This document shows positions 10,780 through 22,300 of a stretch of DNA of 64,000 bases, one piece after another. Within the stretch, counting starts at the first letter, position 1; every line of letters starts with the position of its first letter. Below the pieces are notes generated by a model. The model did not search any database. It was not told the DNA's origin and saw only the letters and a program-made list of their open reading frames with translations. Origin of the DNA: Hyalella azteca (Eukaryota; Arthropoda; Malacostraca; Amphipoda; Hyalellidae); NCBI RefSeq assembly GCF_000764305.2, contig NW_025942283.1, positions 112,480 through 176,479 on the forward strand. Direction: 5' to 3'. The translations under genes and the position numbers were made by a program.

Positions 10780-10902
10780 ACGGGTATAGAATAGAATAGA
10801 AGTGTCGGCATTGAAGAAATAGGCCCATGGCCTGTTGCCGATTCTTGAACTTTTCGTGACTTGATTCACAAGGGATCCGGCCTTTGGAACCCGATCTTTC
10901 CA
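10780..10902 (-). mobile_element. CR1-like LINE 3' UTR fragment
   Basis: Minus-strand match to the 3' end of the LINE family (TTCCTTTGGAACC / CGATTCTTGAACTTTTCGTG blocks). It is interrupted at 10911 by a DNA transposon and resumes at 11821-11876. Confidence 0.8.
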
Positions 10903-10910
10903 TAACTGAA
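10903..10910. repeat. 8-bp target-site duplication, left
   Basis: TAACTGAA, repeated exactly at 11821-11828. Confidence 0.9.
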
Positions 10911-11820
10911 GGGAGCGCAGCCCTACACCACAAATTAAGCTCGTAAACAAGCCCTGGCGCCAACGCCTACCCTATAATGCAATAACTAAACTCAGCTCAC
11001 ACCCAAGAAGCTGTAGGTAACTGAGTCATCTCCCCACACCAACTTTAAGCACCATCTACCTCACTCCACAGCCCTGATGAATCAAATAGTCAATTGTCAA
11101 CAGGTCCTACTCCACAGAATTTTATGCCATACTATCACTTCTTACACACGCTGTAAGCCTTACTGGTCGCAGGCCACGCCGGATCATCGTAAACCTGCTC
11201 TGCTATTTGCAGGACTGGCGTAATCCCGCCGCACTCCATGGGCAGAAGCGCAAACCGCCGTCCCTATAACGCCATACCCCGGCTCTCCCCCTTCGCAGCC
11301 ATAAGGCTTTCTTCAATTGCTGATCAGTTGTGCGCCAGGATAGGTTAGGTTAGGTTTGGTTAGGTTAGGTTAGGTTAGGTTAGGTCCCTCCATCGCACCA
11401 GGCGCATTACTGATCGGGCAACGAGAAAAGCCTTCTGCTGGCTGCGAAGGGGCAGAGCCGGGGCATGGCGTTATAACTAAAGGACGGCGGTTTTGCGCTT
11501 TAGCCTGTGGAGTAGAGCGCCATGAAGCAGTGGCTGTGACGTAACGGCGCTGTTATGTCAGGCGCTTATTTTCAAAAGCCGCGAATACGCCAGGCTGTGT
11601 TTAATACAAGCACGCAACAGTTAGGCTATTTGCCCACGGCTATTGCTTCGGTGGCTTGATGTTATCTGGCTGATTGATTCGTATCCAGGAAAGGAAATGA
11701 CGCCTATGGCTTTAGGCACTTAATCACACAGGCTAATATGCCCTCTAGCGTGATTACGAGCGGAAAGGAATAGATATTGAATTGTGTGCAAGGGCTATGT
11801 AGCGGTCTATACTGCGTCCC
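10911..11820. mobile_element. 910-bp non-autonomous DNA transposon
   Basis: Ends GGGAGCGCAG ... CTGCGTCCC form a short imperfect terminal inverted repeat, with a perfect 8-bp target duplication inside a LINE 3' UTR. There is no transposase. The 8-bp duplication fits hAT, P or Merlin; the GGG start argues against canonical hAT (CAGTG), so the superfamily is open. It contains a (TTAGG)n run at 11339-11384. Shorter or decayed relatives: 6217-6580, about 6755, 58752, about 60450. Confidence 0.85.
11339..11384. repeat. Interstitial (TTAGG)n run
   Basis: About nine units of GGTTA/TTAGG with one variant (GGTTT). This is the arthropod telomeric unit, here embedded inside the 910-bp transposon. Confidence 0.9.
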
Positions 11821-11828
11821 TAACTGAA
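11821..11828. repeat. 8-bp target-site duplication, right
   Basis: TAACTGAA, identical to 10903-10910. Confidence 0.9.
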
Positions 11829-12450
11829 GATTGATTGAGAATTGAGATAGCTGCTGGACTTATTGCCTGGTCCGTAATTTGTCTGTGTGTAGGTGGGTGG
11901 TTGCGTAGGTAGTGGCACGGGTGTTGTGTGTTGTTTATGGCTGCGGCTATGAATTGTGTTCCTCTCATGTCGAGGTGTGCTTTTATGGGAAGTATTTTTG
12001 TTTCTGCATGAAGGTGTTGTTTGGGGGTGCTTTGTGTGCAGCCTGTGACTATCCTGAGTGCTTTGTTTTGTAGTGTTTGGAGTTTCTGTATGTTTGTATT
12101 GGATAGTGCGGGCGCCCAGGCGGGGCTGGCATAAGCCAGCACTGTTCTGATGAACTGTTTGTATGTTGGAGCTAGTGTTTCTTTGTTTTTGCCGAATTTG
12201 GTACCGCCTATGGCCCGAAGTGAGTTGTCTGATGTTTGCGTTGTTCACTATGTTGTTGATGTGAGGGCCGAATGTCATGGAGGTGTTTTCTAGGAGTTTC
12301 GTGTAAGAAACCAACTGACACAACAGCGGGGTTTTGTGAGGGTGAACGGTGTCGTGACTGGTACCACGTAGCCTGCATTTCAAACCGTAGGAGGCAAAGT
12401 AAGGGTAAGTACTTGTGTCCCTTGTGCGCAAAATCAGAATAATATGCACA
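11829..12450 (-). mobile_element. Non-LTR retrotransposon C-terminal fragment, second lineage
   Basis: The first 45 bases belong to the CR1-like LINE 3' UTR. From about 11877 a different minus-strand RT tail follows: MLAYASPAWAPALSN, IQKLQTLQNKALRIVTGCT, then HLDMRGTQF, a Jockey/I-type C-terminal signature. Upstream, in another frame, KLLENTSMTFGPHINNIV is the typical post-YADD block. At least one frameshift, hence dead. Confidence 0.7.
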
Positions 12451-12689
12451 ATGTTTAACGTGAAAATGATAAAGTAATATTAAATTCCATTCTAGTTGAA
12501 AACATTTCATCCAACAAAGAAATCAAGTGGAACTTATTTTAATGGAAAGGGATCATGAGATTATAACGAGATCTGTGCTTCTATTTTATCAATCGTGCAA
12601 TGCAACTATGAACAAAAATCATGTAGCTTGAAAGTTTAAGAGCAATGGAATTAATATAAATTTTGCTGATTTCACTTTTTTTTAACCAT
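12451..12689. other. No gene seen
   Basis: AT-rich, nothing recognised. Confidence 0.4.
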
Positions 12690-12975
12690 AGAAGCTTTAG
12701 CACCTCTATGAGCGAGTGAATAAAGACGCTAAGTTTTGCTGTCTAGTGCAGAGCGGTCATCACTCGCACTCTTTGGGTTTAATATTTTAAGCGTTGAACT
12801 AGTTAGACCGTAAGTGATCATAGCTGTTTCTAGCACGTGTGGACGGGAAAACTGCGCAGTTTTGGAGCCGGCGGGAAAACTGCGCAGTTCCATCGAAATC
12901 TGAGCTACCGAGCATAGATTTCGATGAACTGCGCAGACAAGTCGGAACGTGTGGACGATAGCACAGTTTTCCGAT
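12690..12975. repeat. Partial satellite unit followed by hairpin repeat
   Basis: 12690-12830 matches the 165-bp satellite in inverse orientation. 12834-12970 belongs to the CTGCGCAG / GTGTGGAC family. It contains an inverted repeat: 12880-12901 pairs with 12916-12936 with a one-base bulge (arms CTGCGCAGTTC...AAATCT). Confidence 0.65.
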
Positions 12976-13036
12976 TCGATTTGTGCTCAGTTTCAATGAT
13001 TCTGGCGACAATGGCGGACCTTCGGTAATGTTCTCG

Positions 13037-13369
13037 GGAATTTATTGCTTTTCTATACGAAAGGTTTTTCTTGTATTTGGCGAGTAAAATTCAATGACTA
13101 TAGTAACAGGGACAAAAAAGGTGGAGACATACAAGGGCTTAGTGGAAAAATTTGAAAAAATCGATGAAAGCGCAAACAGAGACACAGTTGTAAAACAAGT
13201 TGATGAGCATTTACCGTAAATAATTGGGAATAAAACAAAAAATCGATTCCATCTGGACCTAAAGAAAAAGACATCTACAAGCCATCTCTCTTGTATTTTG
13301 ATTCCTCGCATTCCCTAAATGATCCAATCTTTTTTAACAAGGCACAATGCCAAAATTTATCAAATTTTT
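13037..13369. other. No gene seen
   Basis: AT-rich spacer. Antisense open frames have no recognisable domain. Confidence 0.4.
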
Positions 13370-13725
13370 TCCGATTTTGCCTTCGTTTGCGAGTTATACG
13401 GCTTTATCTAATCTAAAAAATTGTCACGAGCTAAACATCGCCGTTGGGAGGTTAGGTTTATATATTCAAAGTTTCGTTCAAATCTGTACAGCAGTTATGA
13501 AGAAATGCCATGCTCACTGCAAATTTCGGTACGTTTTCGTCATATAACTCACGAATGAAGGTGAAATTCTAAAAATGTCTACGAGCTAAACATCACCGTT
13601 AAGTCCTAATGAATACGTGTACCAAGTTTTATCGAGCTACGATCATTACTTTGAGAGATATTCCATGCTCACCGAATTTGGGGAGACCGGCCGTAAATTT
13701 GTCGGAGACGTCTCCATGGCGAGAT
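13370..13725. repeat. hAT-interior-type degenerate tandem repeat
   Basis: Two units of about 170 bp with CGAGCTAAACATCRCCGTT, CAAAGTTTCGTTCAAATCTG and GAGACCGGCCGTAAATT. The same units make up the interior of the hAT at 8.1-9.7 kb and recur at 53.25-53.7 kb. Confidence 0.7.
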
Positions 13726-13857
13726 CGCGCAAAACTGAGCAAACTACTCAGATAAGTCGGCACCGTGTGGACGCTCTAAAAATTGCAACGATTTCATTCC
13801 GACTTAAAACTGCGCAGACAAATCGTTGTGAAAACTGAGCGTGTGGACCGGCCTTTT
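13726..13857. repeat. CTGCGCAG / GTGTGGACCGGCC repeat copy
   Basis: Same family as 1571-1650: CACCGTGTGGACG at one end, AACTGCGCAGACAAATCG inside, GAGCGTGTGGACCGGCC at the other. Confidence 0.6.
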
Positions 13858-13858
13858 T

Positions 13859-13932
13859 TATTATCCCCGTTTCAAACTCGTGTTTACTTGCCACACGGGG
13901 TAAGTAAACACGAGTTTGAAACGGGTATAATA
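13859..13932. repeat. 74-bp near-perfect palindrome
   Basis: 34-bp arms (32 of 34 pair) around a 6-base loop ACACGG. The arm core is GTTTCAAACTCGTGTTTACT. It follows the preceding repeat directly and precedes a G-poor tract. Confidence 0.9.
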
Positions 13933-14220
13933 TCAGTTAATACAACTTCCAATCCCAACTTTCCGCATTACCCACAACATTCTCTCACATTTACCAAAAT
14001 GCACGATCCTCCAACATTGCCCGAGCAAGACAATTTTCAATATTCACCAGCAATCAGCATTCTCACACATTGCCAAAAACCAAAGATTCATCAATATACA
14101 ATATCACTTAACCATCAACATACTCCAATATTTAACACCGCTCAATATTATCCTACATCATCCATTTACGAAATATTCTACCCATTTACCAGTACCAAAC
14201 ACTCCTACCTATTGCGGTAG
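13933..14220. repeat. G-poor degenerate ACATTCACCA-type tract
   Basis: Strongly strand-asymmetric, very few G on this strand, with many variants of CAACATTC, CACATT and ATTCACC. The open frame across it (Gln/His/Thr/Pro-rich) follows from the composition. Similar tracts lie at 17100-17450 and 52975-53230. Confidence 0.6.
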
Positions 14221-16489
14221 TAGCTGTACCAAATATTTTCCACGTACGGCTGAGGTAAGTTCAATACAGCAGGATTCATGATATTTTACCTATGGTGATT
14301 TTACTTAATTGACAGAACGGTGATCAATTATGTATGTGCTGGCAGGCATCCGACTTCTGAAATGGCCTTACGTACGCAGCGCAGCAATTGGCGTAACGTT
14401 TACTTTCCTCGTCTTCGTAACGCTGGATACCCTCACCGTAACTCGATGCCATAAGATGGCTACGTCACTGCTGAGGTACGTGAGCATTTAATTCGTAGAT
14501 TTCGCCTTAAACAGTAGCTTTTATGCCTGAAAGACTTTTCGGGTTTGATTTTTTCGTCACTTCCATGCACCTGCATTACATATGAGCTAGTATTTCAATG
14601 TACAGCACTCCCTCAAAGTAAATAGAATTCATCACCACCGCATGATATGGTTAATCATTCATGGTTCGACTTTATTGGGTAATTTGTTTTCTGGGTTTGA
14701 TTCACTTTCCGCGAAAAGGGTGATGGACATGCCCTACCGAACTCAATGCTTGCTTGGATGTTTTCAAATTAAGTGGCGTGGTTTTAAAAAAGTACTGTTT
14801 TGAAACAAGTAACTTTTTTCAAAAAATAATCTAGTTACTCGCAAGGCAATAGTTTAGTCTACTTTTCTACGTAATCCCCACTAATATTGAGAAATTCGCC
14901 GTATCATGAGACCAGCTTTTAAATATATCATCGTTAAAGGACCTTGTCGCCTGATTAGACGACTAATGAACACTTGGTTCAGTGATTGGTTGTTTAACGC
15001 AACCAAAAACACTTCTTAAGACAGCACGAAATCTCTCAGCTAAGGACGAAATCGTGTCAAGTTTTGCTGCCCTCTTTAAAAGTCCTAATCCAGTTACGCA
15101 TCATTCTATCACTCAAAATGTTTTCGCCGAAAACATTAACACTTGTTTAACACTGATAACCCTGATTTGAATTTCAACTGATTTGAAGATATGAGTAGAG
15201 AGATACCGTATTGCAAGACTCACTACCAGCAATCGTGAGATTCTCAATAGTTGTGTTTTAAATTCACATAAAGAGATGTAGACTTCATCGGATGTTTCCA
15301 TCGTGGCGTCCGTGGCTTCCCGATAGATGTATAGCTACACGACAGCACTCAGCAGCAGCGCTGCTGCGTCGTAATTCGAAAACGGGACAGACAATAAAGA
15401 CATGTCTAGTATTTTTGGAACTGTGACTAAGTCAAAGAGGTGACGATCCTATCTTCTAGGAATTCAAATTTATTAAGCCTTTAGCATCCAATTTTCAAAT
15501 CGTACATTAAGCTTCGTCACTCATGTCATGCGCAAAAACCCTCTTACAGATTTGCTGAAGATAACAGAAAGTTGATCGAGCGCGGGGCTCGAAATTAGTC
15601 GACAGAAAAGACTTGGAAATCAAGTTGTAAAAATCGGGAACATTCAGTGATAATCAAAAATAATTTCCTACAATCACGTTCATCCTGTTCATTGCCATTC
15701 TCGAAGTTCACATGGATGCCATTTTACATTAATTTGCCCGTTTCAAATATGTGTCTTGGGTTTTACAAAAGACAGCGTAACTATGTCATGCACATGTGTA
15801 GAAAACTACAATTTTTGCTGTGGTTTTACGATTTTTTTAAGCTGAATCGAGATCGGAACAAACGTGGAAGGTATACTCACTTTTTTGTGCAAGATTATTA
15901 TGTTGTTTTTATTAGTGAAGTAATCGTTTTAATGATTTTTGTAATTGATTTTCAGTATCAGGATTATTATACGCCCCAATAATTTCAAATTTCTCCGCAC
16001 TTCCTCCCCCTAGTTTAATAGGTAATGATTAAAGTTTTAAAGTTAGATGTAGTTTCTCTCGCGACGGCAGCCGTTTGCGGCTGGAATGCCATGTCATAGA
16101 AAAACTCCGCTGGTGTGGAAACAACCTGTGATGAGCCGAGGTGCTGAGCCGACGCATATGCTTCTGCAGAATCATGTGTGTTGTTTTTTTTTCACTCAAG
16201 CTCTCAATAGCCTTTCACGCTGATTTGCCAGCTAGATCCGTTTGCGTAAACTCTTTTACATTTGTACATGGATTTGTGTTGTTTGTTTCATCCGTATTTA
16301 GCGGCTCCATTTTCGTTTTCCGTCCGATTTCGGCTAATGAATTTATAGCCTTATAGGTATCCGACCAATTTTCTTTCTGTCGTTGGGCGACCAAGGGCCG
16401 CGTATGAGGTACCCAATAAGTTCCTGGACGTGCTCGGCCGAAACTGAAAGAAGGCTAAAAACGCCCCCTCCCTGCCCGTCTTACATAAC
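14221..16489. other. No gene seen
   Basis: About 2.3 kb without a recognisable exon or repeat end. Several GT-rich donor-like sites (for example GAGGTACGTGAG near 14472) are not backed by a coding frame. Confidence 0.4.
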
Positions 16490-16812
16490 ATAGTGATCTC
16501 GGCGCTAAAGTGTAGGCCTGATGTGGCCTGTCGCCGATTCTTATTCTTTTCCTTTTCGTGCCTTGTTCACAGAAGATCTAAAATCGTGTCATTTTACCGG
16601 ATCTTTTCATGTCTGACGATAGTTTGAAGTAGGTACTACCGTACTAGACTTCCGGCGGGTTCGATATGGTGCTAGGCATTTCAAATCTGAACATGTATTT
16701 TTTCCATAGCTTTATCTAGTCTGTTCTTAAACGCGTTCATACTTGGAGCGCCAACGCTGTCATCGAGGAGGCTGTTCCACATGTCGGTGATTCGAAGCGA
16801 GAAGAAATTTTA
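16490..16812 (-). mobile_element. CR1-like LINE 3' fragment
   Basis: Minus-strand copy of the LINE coding tail and 3' UTR, closest to the copy at 2.3-2.67 kb (shared GTCGCCGATTCTT, TCTTCATGTCTGACGATAG blocks). Ends in the coding tail (RITDMWNSL region) at about 16812. Confidence 0.8.
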
Positions 16813-17099
16813 GACGGGACTCGCACACATAAGGGAGCAGAGAGAGGACATTTCATTGCCTATGTTGCCTTTGCGAGGCTCTGTTCTAAGGATTGATTTA
16901 GGATCAAGAATAAGTAAAATGTATGTGCGTGGTCCAATGATGCAAAGGGTGGAAACGAAACTTCTATCTCGACAAGAATTTAAATCCTAAATTATATTGT
17001 AAGATAAATTGTGAAGTTGTTAATACATATCTCGTAACTGTTCGTTGTATCACTAGCTTCATAATGCGTGAAAAAAGCCGCCTAAACAATACGCATTAT

Positions 17100-17455
17100 T
17101 TACTACCTTTAATCGCCGCCCAAATTCTCCAACATTCACCAGCATCAAACATTCTCCAAATTTCACCAGTGTTCAACATTCTATCTCATTCAACGTTCTT
17201 CAACATTCACCAACTTTAAACATTGTCCCACATTATCCGGAACAAGAGATTGTTCTATTTTTACTCATACTATGAAGCGTCCATCCCCGTTAACCCCTAC
17301 CAAAGGTTCTCCACATCCCTGGACACCAAAGACTATTCCTCATTCACTTATACCAAATATTTTCTCATGCTAAAGAAATACCAAACATTTTCCTGCTCTA
17401 ACAACTACCAATATTCTGCCGCATGTACCAGGCAAATGTATTTATGTGGCTAAAG
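17100..17455. repeat. G-poor degenerate repeat tract
   Basis: Repeated CAACATTCACCA-like words without G, then a similar tract with a 76-codon open frame (MSHIIRNKRLFYFYSYYEAS...) that looks compositional, not genic. Confidence 0.55.
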
Positions 17456-19109
17456 TTTACTGCATGATAATGATTAGCGAGAGTAACAACTTTTACATTG
17501 TCAGAGGTTCCGCTCAAAATTTTATTCATGAAGTGAAGTGTAATATCAAAGACTCAACTGTTATAGTAGTGCTTTTAAAAATAAAAGTACATATAGCATA
17601 TGCGATCATATAGCAATTATATATTGTGTAAGAAGGTCGTCTACGCTAAAAAATCGTATAAATTGGCTTTTCCATTTTTAAATCTCATTTTGTAGCTGTG
17701 AGTAAGGCGGCAGCAGACGAAGCAAACCGTATGTATGTGCGTGCTTCAGTTTTTGCGTGAAGCAGTTTCGATTTTAGGTGGAATGAACATTTTCTACATT
17801 TTATTCAAGATTTCTTCAAGAAAAATTGTATTATAATTTATTATTAGCGTTAGACTGGGTAACAATAAGTCATACGGCTCATGATCGTACCCTCAATACG
17901 AAAAATAGGCGATGGGAAAGCTGGGGATTCATTATCTAGCAATTTTTTTTATCATTTTATTGTTTTTCTTTTATTAATTTATTTTATTCTTTTTAATTCG
18001 TTTCACTTATTTGGCTCAACTGAACAATTTAAATTGTCATGTTTCGCCTCATTCAAAATATGTCTTTTCATTTAATTTTCAAACTAAAACATTTATAACC
18101 ATACGATTCGATTTGTAAAGCGAATGTCTAGCGGGTCTATAGAAGCCCTTTTACCTGATTTATCTATTGTTTGAATTTTATATTAAAAATGAGGTTGGAT
18201 TTGGGGAAATGGAAAAAGTCTTGAAAAATATCGGGAAAGGGCTTCAAGAGTCGCTAGATATTTGCATTACGAACAGAATGATACGTCTCTCGATGTTGTA
18301 GCACGTAAATTGAATAAGAAGATTTTTAAATGTCTTTTTTCTGTTTGCTATGCATATCATGTTTTCTTCATTTTCTCAAAAATTCCTACGAACAAAAAGT
18401 TCTTGTATTCGCATTTTACATATGTATATGAAGTTTCAGCAAGATCTGTCAGTAATTATGGTAATTTTTTTGACGTAAGCGACCTCCTTATATATGGTAT
18501 AAAAATAAATTTAGATATACGGTAAATTTTGATACGATCGTGTACACTTGATGTTTATAAAATATACAAAATTTCAATATCAACACAGGATTACGGAGAA
18601 TTTTATTAACTTTCAATGTACACTTTCTCTCTTGGATTCGTTTGGATCACTTCCAAACTCACAACCCGGAGAGGCTGACGGAAACTCCTGTAAACAACTC
18701 TTGGAATCCTTCAACCTCTCATTTTTAGTGCTCTTCTGAATTTCTGTTCATTTCGTACACATCCTCACTTGGACAAAACTCACTTCTGGAGCATTAACCA
18801 CCCACGACTGCATGCTTTCTGGCGTTGCTTGTACCTTCATGGACAAAATGCAGGCGCTCCGAGTTCAACTCTGGAGGTGATTATTTTGAAATTTTGAAGT
18901 TTTGAAATTTCGTTTCATTTTACATTAATGTCTCATTTGGGTTGTGATATTAAATTTTTAGTTTTGCAAAGTATTCATTCATTTCTTTTATCATCCATGA
19001 AGTTTCCCACAAAAATTTTACGTATTTCATCTTCTTGGCGGACGATTTTTTTCATCCGAATTTAATATTAAAAATATTAATTAAAATTTTGAAACTATGA
19101 AGTGTTCAC
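17456..19109. other. Upstream of C1GALT1, no exon assigned
   Basis: The missing N-terminal exon (cytoplasmic tail plus membrane anchor) was searched for here and not found. A donor-like CTGGAG|GTGATT at about 18870 follows a short frame (FMDKMQALRVQLW) and is the only weak candidate. Confidence 0.35.
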
Positions 19110-19323
19110 ATGATATTCTCTAATCAAGTGTCGCGATGCTCTGAAGACGACGCAATAGAAGCTCACCTGCGCAAGATGGAGGGGCAGCTGCGTCTGCTGC
19201 AGCAGGTAAAGGTGCTGGTCTGGGTGATGACGCAGCCTGACAACCACCAGACGAAAGCGGTACACGTCCGCGACACTTGGGGCAAGAGGGTCGACAAGCT
19301 GCTCTTCATGAGCACTCAGGAGG
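19110..19323 (+). CDS. C1GALT1 first recognised exon
   Basis: Coding certainly from about [20 protein letters not shown] through FMSTQE. Donor GAGG|GTGAGG at 19324, phase 1. The left border is uncertain: AG acceptors lie near 19128 and 19149, and the upstream Met may not be used. Confidence 0.85.
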
Positions 19324-22300
19324 GTGAGGAGCCAAATTACTATTTTTCGCTGGAGTTACTAGACATACTTTATTTATTTACAACCACCGAGAATATTTAA
19401 AATAAGTCGACTCAAGTAATACTAAAACTAAATGTCACACAGTTGCGTACATATCATAGGTGCGTTATAGCAGTGCATGTAACATCAGTTACGATGTAAG
19501 GAGATTTTGAGAAATAATATTGCCTTCACCTCGTGTGTAATGCTATTAAAGAACAGCCTGCCACTCAAAATTCGATCCCGGGTTCAGAAATATCTTAATA
19601 AAGGCCTCATGCCGGCGTGCCACGACGACACGTATACCGTTTCAGAATTTGTTATATTAACTTATGACGATATTAAACAAGAAATAAAACTTTCATTTCT
19701 TAACTATGCAAACGATAATTTTTGTTCTAAAGCCCAGTTGATAAGAAATACTTGACTTATCCTGTAGAGTCATTTAATGCATCAGCTCTGGTTCTATTTT
19801 ACAATGAAAGATCCTGCTTTAATTTCCATTTTTCGGGAAAACGCATGAAAACCGCAGTTTATTCCTTCACTCTAATAACGTTTCTTTAAAACAGTGGTTC
19901 TGGAATCTTTGCAGACTTTGAACAAGCAAGGTCCTATCATACTCTCAGAAGACAATTTAGTCATTAAAAATTGACAAGGAGATTTTAAACAGTCGTGATT
20001 TCAATCGAGCTGCCAAGCAGATCCAGAATAACTTTAGTTCTATTGCAACGATTGCTGCGCAGAAGCCTAGGCGTTACCAAAATTTTTCTAGAGCAATGTT
20101 TAATGGAAACGTTCTATTTATTTAATTCACGAAAAAAGTTAACCAAGTATGTTTGTCAACAGATCCGTCTCTTCCGACCGTCAAGCTGAACATGACTGAA
20201 GGCAGGAATTATCTTTGGGGTAAAACCAAAGAAGCCTACAAATACGTCCATCAGCATTACATCAACGACTACGACTGGTTCATGAAGGCAGATGATGACA
20301 CGTAAGTTTATCATTATCCGTCGAAGTTGTTTCATCCAACACGCGTTGTTGGTTAATCTCTGAATTAAACCTAGTGCTGACGTTTGAGTAACACAATATC
20401 GTGTTTTAATAATCATTTAATAACAAGCTTAAAAAAAGTGTTTTTAAATCTTGCAGTTGCATCAATTTAATGTTTTCAACGCTAATGCTCAACTTCAGAA
20501 ATGTTCTCGATTTCAAAAGTATGCAAAAAAACTTCAGCAGAATAAGTATAAGAATATCCAAAGATTTAAATCTTTAACGTCCAGCTGCACATATTTGTCA
20601 CTTTGACGAACTAATCTTAAATCCCAGAATAGGCAATTAATCGCGTCACCTCATAAGTTCGAATGGTCTAACTGTCACGTCCACCAATGACCGGAAATTA
20701 AATGCAACTTCCCTATTGGTTCTGTCAGCAAAGGCTTGGACCTGGCGGATAGTTACTCAAACAAACTTTCTCAAATTAATTTATTAAAGATGTACGGCAA
20801 ATTGAAACTAAACAAATCAAACAGGTGCGGCATATGAATTAAACTAACTAACAAATTAAAGGCGGAGGAAGCTAAGATGCGAGGAGAGCAAAATACGAGG
20901 AGGGAGCTGGAGCATTGAGATCTGAGAAAACGCACGATCCTACAAGAGAAAACAGAAAGTAAATATCTACGCATGACAAGTCGTATATACACAAAAATCA
21001 CGATGTTCCATCAAGTATTCCAAGCTAGATTTCACCACCATAGCACGCAACTCACCCTGGCGTCTGAGTCAAAATCCTATAAGAGAGGAACCAGGACGTA
21101 AGTCGGGATCGGCATTGTATCTGACGGCTATAATCAATTTGACACCGACGTCAGAGTCGGTCCTACTTAAACTTCGTAGTCTGACATACAGTAGTGGGAA
21201 ATCTGCAGCAACACTTCATTACAGTCACCATTCAAGATGATTCTAGTTTATGTTTGAAGCTCATTCGCCCAATTGGACAATTACATAGCCTTAAATTCCT
21301 GGAGGAGCTATGACAGTGGGAAATTTATGTCGTTTGTCAATTTCTTTCCGATAGATAAATTTCAACAATGTGGTTTGGAGACAATGTGGCATTTTGCGCT
21401 CGCAAGAAAATTGGTCGCCAAAGGGTTATTATATTTCGCATGAGGAGTTTGTTTGGCTGCAAGAGAAAAATCTTCAGAAGAGAAGAAGACGGAACTTGAA
21501 GAGTTATTATGTATTATTTTCTAGCAATTTTGCGTTAAAAATGCTTGACGACTTCCATCGCTACACTGAAAAAATTAATACACGATAATTTTTATCATTT
21601 TGTCGGCCATCTAAGGCTTTCCCATCATTTCGTTTTATCAGCATCAATTTAAAATTTGACGGCCATCTAAGTATTTTAAATTGTTTGAAGACTCGTTACT
21701 CATAACTGATTGCAAATCAAGACAATATTTACAAGTAACTTGAGTTATGGTTGCCAAGTCCGTGGAATCTTACACTGGCATAGATCACCATGTACTTCAA
21801 GTGAAATAAGTAAGGCTTCAAGGAGATAAAAATTAAAGAAATATATTCAAACAGATGTCAAAGTTTATACTTTAAAATTATTTGCGGATACAATTATAAT
21901 TATTTTTAAATGAATATTTCTTTTTTAAGTCAAATTTAACCGTTGATGGTAAAAATGTATATGGTGAAATAGTAAAAAGTAATATGGTAAAAAGTTCAAT
22001 ACTCATGAATGGGGGTTGGATAATTGAGAAACTCGCATTTGTTGTGCCCACATAATCACGCTAGTGGAAAGTGCAATATCCGATATTGAATGTATTCACT
22101 TAAGCACTCTTGAATGTCAGTGAGATATGGTGATCACGCACTCCCTTAATTGAGCTTCATAAAGACGGTTGGATGATGGGAACTTAACCGCACATAACCG
22201 TAAGTCGTGTAAAGATCTTTTTGAAATTTAAGATGCATGTTTGTTGGAAGAGGGGAGTATTTAAATTCTGGGGATTGGTAAATATACTCGTATTAGTATT

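Noticed and set aside
11820..12449. 209-codon minus-strand frame as a gene
   Set aside because: Mixed-frame reading of a Jockey/I-type RT tail; the genuine homology (MLAYASPAWAP...) is in another frame.
21370..21588. 72-codon frame in C1GALT1 intron 2 as an extra exon
   Set aside because: No homology to the enzyme, and exons 2 and 3 already join in frame without it.
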